Source: Acidimicrobiales bacterium (GTDB lineage Bacteria > Actinomycetota > Acidimicrobiia > Acidimicrobiales > CADCSY01). Taken from it: DNA of 64,000 nt. The stretch covers positions 148,550-212,549 of the forward strand of contig JAUJNB010000001.1 in the NCBI GenBank assembly GCA_030446545.1, written 5' to 3'. A program made the translations under genes and the position numbers. Shown here in pieces: positions 10,702 to 20,136 of the stretch; position 1 is the first letter of the stretch, and each line of letters begins with the position of its first letter. The notes beneath the pieces were generated by a model that did no database searches, was not told where the DNA came from, and saw nothing but the letters and a program-made list of their open reading frames with translations.

Positions 10702-11041
10702 CGACGACCACCCACACGTCGTCGCCCTCGACCACCACGTCGTAGGTGGGCACCGGCTTGGTGGCCGGCAGGGTGTCGGGCTCACCGGTCTCGAGCGAGA
10801 AGCTGCTGCCGTGCTTCCAACACTCGATCTGGCGGGTGTCGGGATCGACCTCGCCCTCGCTGAGGGAGTAATCGGCGTGGCTGCAGACATCGCCGATGGC
10901 GTAGAAGTCGTCGCCGACACGCACCAGGGCGATCTTGTGGGGACCGACGACGAAACGTCGGCTGGCGTTGGGCTCCACCTCGGACGCCGCACACAGCCGA
11001 TGGCGCGGCACGGTTCGTTGCGACGCTCGGAACTCAGGCAC
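10694..11041 (-). CDS. Rieske [2Fe-2S] ferredoxin of the suf operon
   Basis: 115-residue ferredoxin of the type annotated as non-heme iron oxygenase ferredoxin subunit, common in actinobacterial suf operons. The Rieske ligands are in DVCSHADYS (C53, H55) and IECWKHGSSF (C74, H77). The GTG at 11041 overlaps the end of sufD by eight bases, and its own end overlaps sufC by eight bases, so the three are translationally coupled. It probably supplies electrons during assembly, or is simply a cluster client. Confidence 0.9.
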   Translation of the reverse strand: MPEFRASQRTVPRHRLCAASEVEPNASRRFVVGPHKIALVRVGDDFYAIGDVCSHADYSLSEGEVDPDTRQIECWKHGSSFSLETGEPDTLPATKPVPTYDVVVEGDDVWVVVDG

Positions 11042-12341
11042 CGGCCCCCACCTCCTCGGCCCCGACATCGCCCTCCACCCCTGCATTCACGCCGGCGTCC
11101 ACGCCGGCCTCGAGGTCGAGCTCACGGCGGGCCAACTTGGCTGCGATCTCGGCCCGCAGGGCAGGCACGGCGGCGGGCACGGCCAGGCGATCGAGGACCT
11201 CTTCGAAAAAGCCCAGCACGATCAGCCGCTCGGCCGCAGCGGGCGGGACGCCCCGGCTCTCCAGGTAGTAGCGCTGGTCCTCGTCGACGGGGCCCACGGC
11301 CGAGGCGTGACTGCAGCGCACGTCGTTGTTCTCGATCTCCAGGTTGGGCACCGACTCGGCCCAGGCCCCCTGGGACAGCTTGATGTTGCGGTTGGTCTGG
11401 AAGGCGTCGACCCCGGCGGCCGCCTTGGCGATGTGGATCATGCCGGTGTACACCGAGCGGGACCGACCCTGCACCGCCCCCTTGAACAGCAGGTTGGAGG
11501 TGGTGCGGGGGGCCACGTGGTCCTGCAGGCTGCGGAAGTCGTGCATCTGGTCCTGCTCGCCGAAGTAGACGGCCAGCATCTCGCCCGAGCTGCCCTTGCC
11601 GGCCAGAACCGACTCGACCTCGAGGCGGCCGTAGTCGGCCCCGAGCGCGACCATGGCCGTGCTGAAAGCAGCGTCGCGCTCGACTCTGCTGACCTGGCGC
11701 CCGAGCTGCCACACGCGTGGACCGAGCATCTGGGCGTTGACGTAGCGCAGGCGGGCGGCGGGGCCGGCGTGAAGCTCCACCACCGGGAACACCAGGGCAT
11801 CCACGTCGGGGGAGGCGCCGTGGTCGTAGACGGCCACCTCGCTGTTCTCGCCCGCCTCCACCATCAGGTGGGGGAACGTGGCCGAGTGGTCGGCGTCGGT
11901 CCAGTGCAGTACCGCGACGGGGTCGGCCACCACCACACCGCGGGGAACCCGGACCAGGACGGCCTCAGCCAGAAAAGCATCGTGGAGCAGGCCGAAGGCA
12001 TTGGTCGCCTCGCCCGTCACCGACGCCAGCATCGACCCCTCCGGATCGAGCTCGGTCAGGCGACCGACCTGTACCCCGGCGGCGGTGGCGGTCTCGTCCA
12101 CCTCGACGTGGACGACCTGCCCGTTCACGACCATCACGGTTGCCGAGCATCGGCCCAGTCGGGCCACCACCGGCGCCAGACCGGCGGGAACGCCGTCGTC
12201 GGTGGGCAGTTCGTCGACGAAGGGGAGGTAGTCGGCCAGGTCCAGCTCGGGGATGCGGCTGTAGCGCCACACCTCCTCCTCGACAGTGGGAAGGGGCGTC
12301 GACGTGAAACGTCGGAACGCCGCCTCACGGCGGCGTACCAA
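11034..12341 (-). CDS. sufD: SufD, Fe-S cluster assembly scaffold protein
   Basis: Partner of SufB in the SufBCD scaffold. The core shows the family's FGEQDQMHDFRSLQDHVAP, SVYTGMIHIAKAAAGVDAFQ and SHASAVGPVDEDQRYYLESR segments. 435 residues are read from a TTG at 12341. Conserved SufD-like sequence continues in frame upstream (LNSFTAEAVGRLAGPAWLV), with no ATG, GTG or TTG. AGAGAGG at 12399-12405 stands seven bases before a CTG at 12392, so translation may begin there, or the start codon was lost to a base error. The acidic Gly/Ala/Glu tail is unusual. It overlaps the Rieske gene. Confidence 0.92.
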   Translation of the reverse strand: MVRRREAAFRRFTSTPLPTVEEEVWRYSRIPELDLADYLPFVDELPTDDGVPAGLAPVVARLGRCSATVMVVNGQVVHVEVDETATAAGVQVGRLTELDPEGSMLASVTGEATNAFGLLHDAFLAEAVLVRVPRGVVVADPVAVLHWTDADHSATFPHLMVEAGENSEVAVYDHGASPDVDALVFPVVELHAGPAARLRYVNAQMLGPRVWQLGRQVSRVERDAAFSTAMVALGADYGRLEVESVLAGKGSSGEMLAVYFGEQDQMHDFRSLQDHVAPRTTSNLLFKGAVQGRSRSVYTGMIHIAKAAAGVDAFQTNRNIKLSQGAWAESVPNLEIENNDVRCSHASAVGPVDEDQRYYLESRGVPPAAAERLIVLGFFEEVLDRLAVPAAVPALRAEIAAKLARRELDLEAGVDAGVNAGVEGDVGAEEVGAGA

Positions 12342-12474
12342 CCATGCCGGCCCGGCCAGCCGACCAACGGCTTCAGCGGTGAAGGAATTCAGGAGAACCT
12401 CTCTCGAGCGTGGGGAGGAGCTGTCTCCCCCGGCGCCGCGAGCCTACCGGGCGGGGCTTGGGCGACCTCTGGCC

Positions 12475-13449
12475 CTACGAGGACCGGCGCCTGCCGCGCA
12501 ACGGTCGCTGCCGGCGGGGACGGCCCGCTCCCTCGTCGGTGACCATCGACCCGTCGCCCGCCGCAGGCTGCTCCCCGCTCGGCTGGGACGACGGGCCGCC
12601 CCACGCCCGGCTCTCGGAGTCGCTCCACCCGTCCGAGGTGGATGCGGGGCGGGCACCGTAGGAGTCGGACCGGTCCTCCTGGCGGGCCGGCACCGGCTCC
12701 TGGTCGGCGGGCCGCCGGCCCATGGACTCCTCGACCACCGGTCCCTGCGTCGCCACCTGCTGGGTGGCCCACGGCCGTCGGGCCCGGTGGTCGGACTGCT
12801 CCGGTTCAGGGCGGTGGTAATCGTCGGTCCGACGCATCTCGGCCTCGGTCACCTGCTGGCGGGCCGTCGCCTCGGGGCCGACGCTGGGGTCGAACGCCCG
12901 GGCCGCCAGCTTGCCGTGCCAGCGCTCACCCAGAACTCCGCCGAGTACGGCTCCGGCGATCATGGCCACCAAGGCCACGATCCCGGCCACGGTGGCGATG
13001 GTGCCGTAGTCGGCCCCGGAGGTGGGGACACCGATGACCCGGAGGTTGGCCGCCGCGTTCTCGGTCTCCGTCTGGGTGCTCACCACCAGGGCGATCACGG
13101 CCCCGATGACAACGGCCAAGACGAAGACGAGCCCGCCGTTGAGGGCTCCCGCCCGCCGGGCCAGGCGCCCGGCGATGTAGCCACCGAAGAAGTACGACAG
13201 GAAGAGCACCAGCGCGGCCACGACCGCGCTTCCGATCCCCAGCTGCTCGTAGTCGTTGGCCGTGAGGGTGGCCGTGTCGATGCCCACCGCAGCCAGGATC
13301 GCCCCCACGATGGCCAGCAGGATGGCAAAAGAGGAAAATGCCACCAGCGTCCCGGCCAGGACGCTCACCAACGAGACCGGGCCCATGCCCGCGTCCCGTA
13401 CGAACATCTTGCGATCTCTGCCGCTCTCCACCTTCTGTCGTCCACGCAT
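12475..13449 (-). CDS. hypothetical four-helix membrane protein with disordered tail
   Basis: 324 residues. After a basic lead there are four hydrophobic helices (about residues 24-54, 72-92, 101-123 and 148-172). A long hydrophilic, probably disordered C-terminal half follows, rich in Arg, Glu, Ser and Gln. The helices have Gly-rich pairs (SYFFGGYIAGRLARRAGALN) as in small actinobacterial membrane proteins of unknown function. It lies between sufB and sufD in the same direction, but with gaps of 133 and 79 bases on either side, so co-transcription is uncertain. Confidence 0.7.
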   Translation of the reverse strand: MRGRQKVESGRDRKMFVRDAGMGPVSLVSVLAGTLVAFSSFAILLAIVGAILAAVGIDTATLTANDYEQLGIGSAVVAALVLFLSYFFGGYIAGRLARRAGALNGGLVFVLAVVIGAVIALVVSTQTETENAAANLRVIGVPTSGADYGTIATVAGIVALVAMIAGAVLGGVLGERWHGKLAARAFDPSVGPEATARQQVTEAEMRRTDDYHRPEPEQSDHRARRPWATQQVATQGPVVEESMGRRPADQEPVPARQEDRSDSYGARPASTSDGWSDSESRAWGGPSSQPSGEQPAAGDGSMVTDEGAGRPRRQRPLRGRRRSS

Positions 13450-13528
13450 GGGGCCGCCTCCCTCGTCGGTACTCGTGGCGCGAAGCTGCCCTTTTCGAGG
13501 CGGCGGGAAACCAAGCCCGCGTCCGCCG

Positions 13529-13906
13529 TCAGCGCGGGCGACGGCCTCGGATCCGCCCGAACGCCCGACGCCACCAAGGCGACCCCTTCAGGGGCCGGCG
13601 GGACCGCTCGGCCTCCACCTCGGCCAGGATGGCCGGACCGGCGGCATTGAGGATCTCCTCGGCTTCGTCGAGCAGACGACCCACGCCCTCGCCCACGCCC
13701 ACCCCCGGGGGCTCGGGAGGCGTCGGCGGCGCCACCATGGTCCCGTAGCTCCACGCCGCGTCAGCCAGACGCCGCTCGAACCGCGGGCAGTGCTCCGGAC
13801 AGCGCCACGGTGCCTCCGGCGCCAGGTCCAGATGGCACTTGCGCACCGTCTCGCCGTTCGCATAGGAGCGACTCTCGAAGTGCTTGCACTCCACCCGCAT
13901 CGGCAT
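13529..13906 (-). CDS. Cys-rich conserved hypothetical protein in the suf region
   Basis: 125 residues. The N-terminal third holds four cysteines, in VECKHFESRSY, RKCHLDLAPE, WRCPEHC and the same last segment (C7, C24, C36, C40), with His at 9, 25 and 39. This spacing suits a small metal site (zinc or Fe-S), though that is inference. The middle is Pro/Gly-rich and the C-terminus is basic. The ATG at 13906 is the only sensible start. I do not recognise a named family. Confidence 0.7.
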   Translation of the reverse strand: MPMRVECKHFESRSYANGETVRKCHLDLAPEAPWRCPEHCPRFERRLADAAWSYGTMVAPPTPPEPPGVGVGEGVGRLLDEAEEILNAAGPAILAEVEAERSRRPLKGSPWWRRAFGRIRGRRPR

Positions 13907-14226
13907 GAGGTCAGTTTACGACCCCGCCTCACTACGCCACGGCCGCCCGACAACCCTCGGGACCAGCCAAGGCGCCGCCGCCCCGGCCCGAGTGTTGGCG
14001 GCCGTCAGCATTGCCCGGTGCGGCCACGACGGTTCCCGGTGGCGGACATCTCGTTGCGCGGCGTCGTCGGTGAGCGGGCCCGCAGGATGCGAAGAACGGT
14101 CGCTCCCGGACGGGTTGCCGGGTGGGGTTGCATGGCCGCGGGCTCGGGACCGATGAGAAATGGCGGCAGCGCCGGTCTGACTACCGTCCGCCAGGTACCT
14201 GGGACCGCAGCAAGGGAGAGCAACCT
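13907..14226. other. 320-base intergenic region, no gene seen
   Basis: It separates the divergent Cys-rich protein gene and the dihydrofolate reductase-like gene. No frame has convincing protein character. AGGGAG near 14215 is the ribosome binding site of the rightward gene. No promoter hexamers stand out and I see no tRNA-like fold. Confidence 0.5.
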
Positions 14227-14793
14227 GTGAGACCGCTCCGATACTCGATCAACGTCACCCTCGACGGCTGTTGCGATCACCAGGTGATGATCCCGGACGA
14301 AGAGTTGCATCGCCATTTCGCCGACGAGCTGGAACGAGCCGATGCCCTGCTCCTTGGCCGGGTGACCTACGAGATGATGGAGGCGGCGTGGCGGCAGCCG
14401 GTGACAGGAACGTGGCCTGACTGGATGGCTGATTGGATGATCCCCTTCGCCCGGACGATCGACGGGGCGAAGAAGTACGTCGTGTCGGGCACCCTGGACC
14501 GGGTCGATTGGAACGCGGAGCTCGTCCAGGGTGACCTGGGGGAAGCCGTTCAGCAGCTCAAGGGGGAGCCTGGTAGAGGCCTGTACGTGGGAGGCATGAC
14601 CCTCCCGCTGGCCTTGGCGGATCTGGGATTGATCGATGAGTACGAGTTTGTCGTGCACCCCATCCTGGCGGGCCACGGGCCGACGTTGTTCGCCGGCCTG
14701 AGCGAGCGGCTCGAGCTGAGGCTCGTGGGCCGCCAGGAGTTCCGGGCGGGGGCGGTCGCTCTGCGTTACCGGCCCAGTCGAGTCACGACTTGA
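14227..14793 (+). CDS. dihydrofolate reductase-family (RibD C-terminal domain) protein
   Basis: 188-residue protein of the family typified by YyaP and the RibD C-terminal reductase domain. Family features are RPLRYSINVTLDGC at the start, LLLGRVTYEMME, KKYVVSGTLDRVDW, the nucleotide-binding GRGLYVGGMTLPLAL and LIDEYEFVVHPILAGHGPTLF. The GTG follows AGGGAG at a good distance. Such proteins reduce pterin- or flavin-precursor-like substrates, but most are uncharacterised. It is convergent with sufB and monocistronic. The open frame upstream of the GTG is not coding-like. Confidence 0.85.
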   Translation: MRPLRYSINVTLDGCCDHQVMIPDEELHRHFADELERADALLLGRVTYEMMEAAWRQPVTGTWPDWMADWMIPFARTIDGAKKYVVSGTLDRVDWNAELVQGDLGEAVQQLKGEPGRGLYVGGMTLPLALADLGLIDEYEFVVHPILAGHGPTLFAGLSERLELRLVGRQEFRAGAVALRYRPSRVTT

Positions 14794-14993
14794 AGGTCGA
14801 CTGCCCCGGGGACGCGGGGCCTCGCCGCTCCGCCACAACGCCGATGTCGACCCAGGCGTGCCCTCGAACGCCGGGTTGGGATGTACACAACGGCGGTCCC
14901 GGGCACAGCGGCATGAGTGCAGAACCGGCGATCTCCGAACGGCCATGCGGCGGCGGTGGCAGCTCGTCGACGCCCTCGGCCCAAGGTGGAGCA

Positions 14994-15091
14994 GCTGGTG
15001 GATGGTGGGTGGCCCGTAGGGAGGGGGCCCCACGGCTGCGCAGCAGTCGAAGGGGAGGGACCCTGAGGGTCAGGACCCGCCATCCACCAGC
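14994..15091. other. long stem-loop between convergent genes
   Basis: GCTGGTGGATGGTGGGT at 14994-15010 pairs with ACCCGCCATCCACCAGC at 15075-15091: 17 bp with a single G-T wobble. The 64-base loop holds further small palindromes, for example GACCCTGAGGGTC. It ends seven bases before the sufB stop codon and lies 200 bases past the stop of the dihydrofolate reductase-like gene, so a two-way terminator or a structured RNA are both possible. The rest of the 305-base gap (14794-14993) shows nothing I can identify. Confidence 0.6.
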
Positions 15092-15098
15092 GGGGGTG

Positions 15099-16495
15099 TC
15101 AGCCCACCGACCCTTCCATCTGCAACTCGATGAGCCGGCTCCACTCGATGGCGTACTCCATGGGCAGGGTGCGGGTCACCGGCTCGATGAAGCCGTTGAC
15201 GATCATCCCCATGGCCTGCTCCTGGGAGAGACCCCGGCTCATCAGGTAGAAGAGCTGGTCGTCGCCCACCTTGGACACGGTGGCCTCATGGCCCACCACC
15301 GCGCCGCGCTCACCGATCTCCATGTAGGGATAGGTGTCCGAGACGCTGTGCTCGTCGAGGATCAGGGCGTCGCACTGCACGTGGCTCTTGCAGCCGTGCG
15401 CCCCTTCCTCCACCCGGACCAGACCCCGGTAGCTGGTGCGCCCGCCGTCCTTGGAGATCGACTTGGAGACGATCCGGCTGGTGGTCTCGGGGGCGGCGTG
15501 GGTCATCTTGGCCCCGGCGTCCTGATGCTGGCCCTCGCCGGCGTAGGCCACCGAGAGCACCTCACCCGAGGCCTTGGGGCCGACCATCACCACGGCCGGG
15601 TACTTCATGGTGAGGCGGCTGCCGATGTTGCCGTCGATCCACTCCATGTGGCCCTCGGTCTCCACCCGGGCCCGCTTGGTGACCAGGTTGAACACGTTGT
15701 TGGACCAGTTCTGGATGGTGGTGTAGGTCACCCGGGCCGAGGGCCTGACCACGATCTCCACCACGGCCGAGTGCAGCGAGTCGGTGGTGTACACCGGGGC
15801 CGAGCACCCCTCGATGTAGTGCACCTTGGAGCCTTCGTCGGCGATGATCAGCGTGCGCTCGAACTGGCCCATGTTCTCGGCGTTGATGCGGAAGTAGGCC
15901 TGCAGCGGCATCTCCACCTCGACCCCGGGGGCACGTAGATGAACGACCCGCCCGACCACACCGCGGTGTTGAGGGCGGCGAACTTGTTGTCGTTGGCGGG
16001 GATGATCTTGCCGAAGTACTGGCGCACCAGCTCCGGGTGCTCACGCATGGCGGTGTCCATGTCGCAGAAGATCACGCCCTGGGCCTCGAGGTCGTCCCGG
16101 TTCTTGTGGTACACCACCTCGGACTCGTACTGGGCGGTGACGCCGGCCAGGTATTTGCGCTCGGCCTCGGGGATGCCCAGCTTCTCGTAGGTGGCCTTGA
16201 CCGATTCGGGCAGGTCGTCCCAGGCGTCGACCTGCTTGTTGGTGGGCTTGATGTAGTAGTAGATGTTGTCGAGGAAGATCTCCGACATGTCCCCGCCCCA
16301 GGTGGGCATGGGCCGCCGCTCGAAGTGCCGCAGGGCCTTGAGCCGACGGTTGCGCACCCAGTCGGGCTCGCCCTTCATCCACGACATCTCGTTGACGATG
16401 TCAGCGTCGATCCCTCGCTTGGGCTTGAAGACGTACTCTTCGGCGTCGCTCCATCCGAGCTTGTAGCGTCCGAGATCCAGATCGGTGACTGCCAT
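15099..16495 (-). CDS. sufB: SufB, Fe-S cluster assembly scaffold protein (one frameshift)
   Basis: Main scaffold subunit of the SufBCD complex, on which clusters are built. The ATG at 16493-16495 follows GAGGAAGGAC at good distance. Family segments are [86 protein letters not shown] and [20 protein letters not shown]. The frame changes near 15930, where a G run must gain one base to read [15 protein letters not shown]. The restored length is 466 residues. An upstream GTG at 16513 would add six residues. It is separated from sufD by three other genes. Confidence 0.93.
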
Positions 16496-16537
16496 CGGGC
16501 TGTCCTTCCTCACGCTTGCTAGCGGACAGGAGTTTCT

Positions 16538-16551
16538 CCTACGTGGATAGT
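16538..16551 (-). promoter_or_regulatory. putative operator upstream of sufB
   Basis: On the minus strand ACTATCCACGTAGG resembles the sufC-upstream palindrome ACTATCCCGGTAGT, identical at 11 of 14 positions. It lies about 45 bases before the sufB start and overlaps the GTG start of the rightward peptidase gene. TTGTTA just upstream on the minus strand could be a -35, at the same offset as TTTCCA has at sufC. Confidence 0.45.
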
Positions 16552-18729
16552 AACAATCCTACCCGGCCGGGTCATCCCCCCACGCCCCCGGTCGCCCGGC
16601 GGGTGGAGACCAAGCGGGAGCGCCACGGTGATGTGGTGGTGGACGAGTACGGCTGGCTGCGTACCCAGGAGAAGGACGACCCCGAGGTGCGGGCCTACCT
16701 GGAGGCCGAGAACGCCTGGACCGAGGTGTCGCTGGCGCCCGTGGCCGACCTGCGGGAGGGGCTGTTCGAGGAGATCAAGGGCCGGATCCAAGAGACCGAC
16801 CTGTCGGCGCCGGTGCGCAAGGGCGCCTGGTGGTACTACTCCCGCACGGAGGAAGGGGCCCAGTACCCCATCCACTGCCGCAAGGCGGCCGGTGACGGGG
16901 ACGACGGCCACGGACCCGCCGACGACGCGGTCGAACAGGTCATGCTCGACCAGAACGCGGAGGCGGGTGACGCCGAGTTCTTCGCCGTGGGCGCCTTCGA
17001 CACCACGCCCGACGCCTCGGTGCTGGCCTGGTCGTCGGACACCGACGGCGACGAGGTCTACACCATGCGCTTCCGCGACCTCACCACCGGGGCCGAGCTG
17101 GACGACGTCATCGAGGGCACCTACTACGGCACGGCCTGGGACGCCGACGGCGAGACGTTCTTCTACGTCCGCCCCGACGAAGCCATGCGTCCCTACCAGC
17201 TCTGGCGCCACCGCCTGGGTACGCCGGCCGGCGACGACGTCCTGGTCCACACCGAGGAAGACGAGCGCTTCTTCCTCGGTGTGGGCACCACCAAGGACGA
17301 GCGCTTCCTGGTGCTCGGCATGGGGAGCAAGGTCACCAGCGAGGTGTGGGTGCTCGACGCCTCCGACCCGACCGGTGCCTTCCAGGTGGTCGAGCCCCGG
17401 CGCCAGGACGTCGAGTACAGCCTCGAGCACTGGAACGACCGTTTCGTCATCGTCACCAACGCCGACGGGGCCGAGAACTTCAAGTTGGTCTCGGCGCCGG
17501 TGAAGTCGCCCGGCCACCGGCACTGGACCGAGGTCATCCCCGCGAGCGACGACGTCACCCTCAGCGGGGTCGACGTCTTCGCCCGCCACCTGGTCATCTT
17601 CGAGCGGTCCGAAGGTCTGCGCCGTATCCGGGTCCGGGCGCTGTCGGGCGACGGTCTCGACGGTGACGACCACCTCATTGACCAGCCCGAGGCGGTGTCC
17701 ACGGCCGGCGGTGGGGCCAACCCCGAGTTCGACAGCCGGGTGCTGCGCTACGGCTACACCTCGATGGTCACCCCGTCGTCGGTGTTCGACTACGACATGG
17801 ACACCCGGGAGCGCACCCTGCTCAAGCGCCAGCCTGTGCTCGGCGGCTACGACCCCGACCGCTACGTGACCGAGCGCCTCTGGGCCACCGCCGACGACGG
17901 CACCGCCGTGCCCATCTCGGTGGTGCGCCGGGCCGACCGCATGCGCGAGGTCAACGCCCCGGCCCTGCTCTACGGCTACGGGTCCTACGAGGCCAGCATG
18001 GACCCGGGCTTTTCCTCGGCCCGGCTCAGCCTGCTCGACCGGGGCTTCGTGTTCGCCATCGCCCACGTGCGGGGTGGGGGTGAGATGGGCCGCCGTTGGT
18101 ACAACGAGGGCAAGCTGTTGCATAAGCGCAACACCTTCACCGACTTCATCACCTGCGCCCGCTACCTGGTGGAACAGGGCTGGACGTCGCCGTCGAAGTT
18201 GGCCATCCGGGGGGGCAGCGCCGGTGGCCTGCTGGTGGGCGCGGTGCTCAACCTCGCCCCCGAGGCCTTTGGCGCAGCGGTGGCCGAGGTGCCCTTCGTC
18301 GATGTGGTGGAAGCGATCCTCGACGCCTCCCTGCCGTTGACCGTCCTCGAGTGGGAAGAGTGGGGAAACCCGGTGGAGTCGGCCGAGGCCTACGCCTACA
18401 TGAGGGGCTACGACCCCTACCTCAACGTGTCGGACCGGCCTTACCCGCCGCTGTTGGTGACGGCCGGGATCAACGATCCCCGGGTCCCCTACTGGCAGCC
18501 GGCCAAGTGGGTGGCCCGCCTGCGGGCCACCGCGCCCGACGCCCGGGTGTTGCTCAAGACCGAGATGGGAGCGGGCCACATGGGACCGTCGGGCCGCTAC
18601 GACGCCTGGCGCGACGAGGCCCTGGTGTACGCCTTCCTCCTCGACGCCCTGGGCGTGGCCTCGCCGGGCCCGACCGGGACTTCTCCGGGCCCCTTCGCCC
18701 TCGACCCGCCCGGCCCCTTCGCCTCGTAG
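16543..18729 (+). CDS. S9 family prolyl oligopeptidase / oligopeptidase B
   Basis: Cytosolic serine peptidase that cuts short peptides. It has an N-terminal beta-propeller region (residues about 60-400) and a C-terminal hydrolase domain with the nucleophile in IRGGSAGGLLVGAV, the aspartate in TAGINDPRVPYWQPAKW and the histidine in MGAGHMGPSGRYD. About 728 residues, usual for the family. I prefer the GTG at 16543 because AGGAG lies ten bases before it. A TTG at 16516 is also in frame. The start region overlaps the suf operator, so the two divergent genes share regulatory sequence. Confidence 0.9.
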   Translation: MDSNNPTRPGHPPTPPVARRVETKRERHGDVVVDEYGWLRTQEKDDPEVRAYLEAENAWTEVSLAPVADLREGLFEEIKGRIQETDLSAPVRKGAWWYYSRTEEGAQYPIHCRKAAGDGDDGHGPADDAVEQVMLDQNAEAGDAEFFAVGAFDTTPDASVLAWSSDTDGDEVYTMRFRDLTTGAELDDVIEGTYYGTAWDADGETFFYVRPDEAMRPYQLWRHRLGTPAGDDVLVHTEEDERFFLGVGTTKDERFLVLGMGSKVTSEVWVLDASDPTGAFQVVEPRRQDVEYSLEHWNDRFVIVTNADGAENFKLVSAPVKSPGHRHWTEVIPASDDVTLSGVDVFARHLVIFERSEGLRRIRVRALSGDGLDGDDHLIDQPEAVSTAGGGANPEFDSRVLRYGYTSMVTPSSVFDYDMDTRERTLLKRQPVLGGYDPDRYVTERLWATADDGTAVPISVVRRADRMREVNAPALLYGYGSYEASMDPGFSSARLSLLDRGFVFAIAHVRGGGEMGRRWYNEGKLLHKRNTFTDFITCARYLVEQGWTSPSKLAIRGGSAGGLLVGAVLNLAPEAFGAAVAEVPFVDVVEAILDASLPLTVLEWEEWGNPVESAEAYAYMRGYDPYLNVSDRPYPPLLVTAGINDPRVPYWQPAKWVARLRATAPDARVLLKTEMGAGHMGPSGRYDAWRDEALVYAFLLDALGVASPGPTGTSPGPFALDPPGPFAS

Positions 18730-18840
18730 TCGTCAGCCCCCGGTCCCGCTCACTGTCTCATGTCCTCCCTACTCCTTGGCACGTAGTTCCGAAGAGCCGG
18801 GAGTTTCGTTCCCCAGACGTCCGAGATCAGGCTGGAGAGC

Positions 18841-19371
18841 AGCACAGGCTCATCTCCAGGGACCAGTTGGCGGGAGCCGGGGTTCCGCCGAGCACCCGGC
18901 GGCGCTGGTGCCTGGACGACCAACGGTGCGCCTGGCGCCCCAGATGTACCTCTTCCCCGAGCTGCTCGACAACCGCTCCCACCTGACCGCCGCCTGCCTG
19001 TCGTCCCCCGGCGCGGTCGCCTCCCACCGGGACGGCCGCCGACCTCTGGAAGAGGAACCGGTTCGCCAACATCCGTGGAGCTGCCCAACGGGGGAATCGT
19101 GTGGCTCGACTCCGCCTATCCCGACAAGCTGCTGTTTCTGGAGACTTGCGGCTGGGGCCCACACCGAAACCGGCGGGCGTTCGTGCGGGACCACCGCCGG
19201 GAGAACCAGGTCGTGCTCCTGAGCCGGAAGCCGCTCGGCTTCACCTGGGACGACGTGACCCTCCGGCCCGAGGAGATGGCGGCCGAGGTGGAGGCTGCCC
19301 GGGCGGCGGCGCGGGGTCCCGAGGTGCGCCCCAGAATCGGCGCCGGCGCTCGCCGGGGAGGACGAGCATGA
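18841..19371 (+). pseudogene. decayed DUF559 / AbiEi-antitoxin-like gene
   Basis: Pieces of one protein occur in order but in different frames. HRLISRDQLAGAGVPPSTRR (18843 on) is a winged-helix start like that of AbiEi-type antitoxin domains. VRLAPQMYLFPELLDNRSHL follows from about 18926, then AADLWKRNRFANI, then ELPNGGIVWLDSAYPDKLLF and FTWDDVTLRPEEMAAEV at the end. The last part resembles the Vsr-like nuclease end of DUF559 proteins. Several frame changes and missing middle sequence (about 175 residues where the family has near 300) indicate real decay. It ends inside the start of the methyltransferase gene. Confidence 0.65.
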
Positions 19372-20126
19372 CAAGGGAGTGGGACGCGGCCACCTACGAC
19401 CGGGTGGCCCTTTCCCACCATGACTGGGCCACCGTGGTCCTCGACCGCCTGACGCTCGACGGGGACGAGACCGTGCTCGACGCCGGCTGTGGCAGCGGCA
19501 AGGTGACCGAGCAGCTCCTGGCTCGGCTTCCCCGAGGCCGGGTGGTGGCGCTGGACGGCTCGGCCCGCATGCTCGTCCAGGCCCGCCGGCGGCTGGCCGC
19601 CCACCTCGACCGGGTGACGTTCGTCCATGCCGACCTGGCCCGGTCCCTCCCGGTCGAACCCGTCGACGCGGTGGTGTCGTCGGCCACCTTCCACTGGATC
19701 GCCGATCACCGGGCCCTGTTCACCAACCTGGCGGCCATCCTTCGGCCGAGCGGCAGGCTGGTGGCTCAGTGCGGCGGCCTGGGCAACGTCGCCTCGGTGC
19801 GGCGGGCCGTCTCGGCCGTCCGCCCCCTCCTCCCCGACCCCTGGCACTTCGCCACGCCCGAGGACGCCGGGGCCGACCTGGCGGCCGCCGGGTTCGTGGA
19901 CGTCCGCACCTGGCTCACCCCCGCCACCGTCGCCGTGCCCGCCGACGACATGGAGAGCTACCTGGCCAGCGTGGTGCTGGGCTCCCACCTCGAGCACGTC
20001 GCCGAGGCCGAACGGTCCGACTTCGTCCGGGCCGTGGCCGATCGCCTCCCCGGGCCCGAGATCGACTACGTCCGCCTCAACGTGGTGGGCCGATCGGGCC
20101 GAGGATCGGTCGGCGGTGCCACCTAG
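19368..20126 (+). CDS. class I SAM-dependent methyltransferase
   Basis: 252 residues. The S-adenosylmethionine site is VLDAGCGSGKVTEQLL, with the acidic residue of motif II in VVALDGSARMLVQAR and motif III VDAVVSSATFHWI. The overall pattern (WDAATYDR start, FHWI after the third strand) resembles trans-aconitate methyltransferase-like proteins. The substrate is not certain. The ATG at 19368 follows GGGGAGGACG. It is followed ten bases later by the PIG-L gene. Confidence 0.85.
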   Translation: MTREWDAATYDRVALSHHDWATVVLDRLTLDGDETVLDAGCGSGKVTEQLLARLPRGRVVALDGSARMLVQARRRLAAHLDRVTFVHADLARSLPVEPVDAVVSSATFHWIADHRALFTNLAAILRPSGRLVAQCGGLGNVASVRRAVSAVRPLLPDPWHFATPEDAGADLAAAGFVDVRTWLTPATVAVPADDMESYLASVVLGSHLEHVAEAERSDFVRAVADRLPGPEIDYVRLNVVGRSGRGSVGGAT

Positions 20127-20136
20127 CCTCCGCCGC

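Noticed and set aside
15099..16495. sufB as a pseudogene
   Set aside because: Only one base is missing in a G run, every conserved segment is present, and many other genes show the same kind of change. A read error is likelier.
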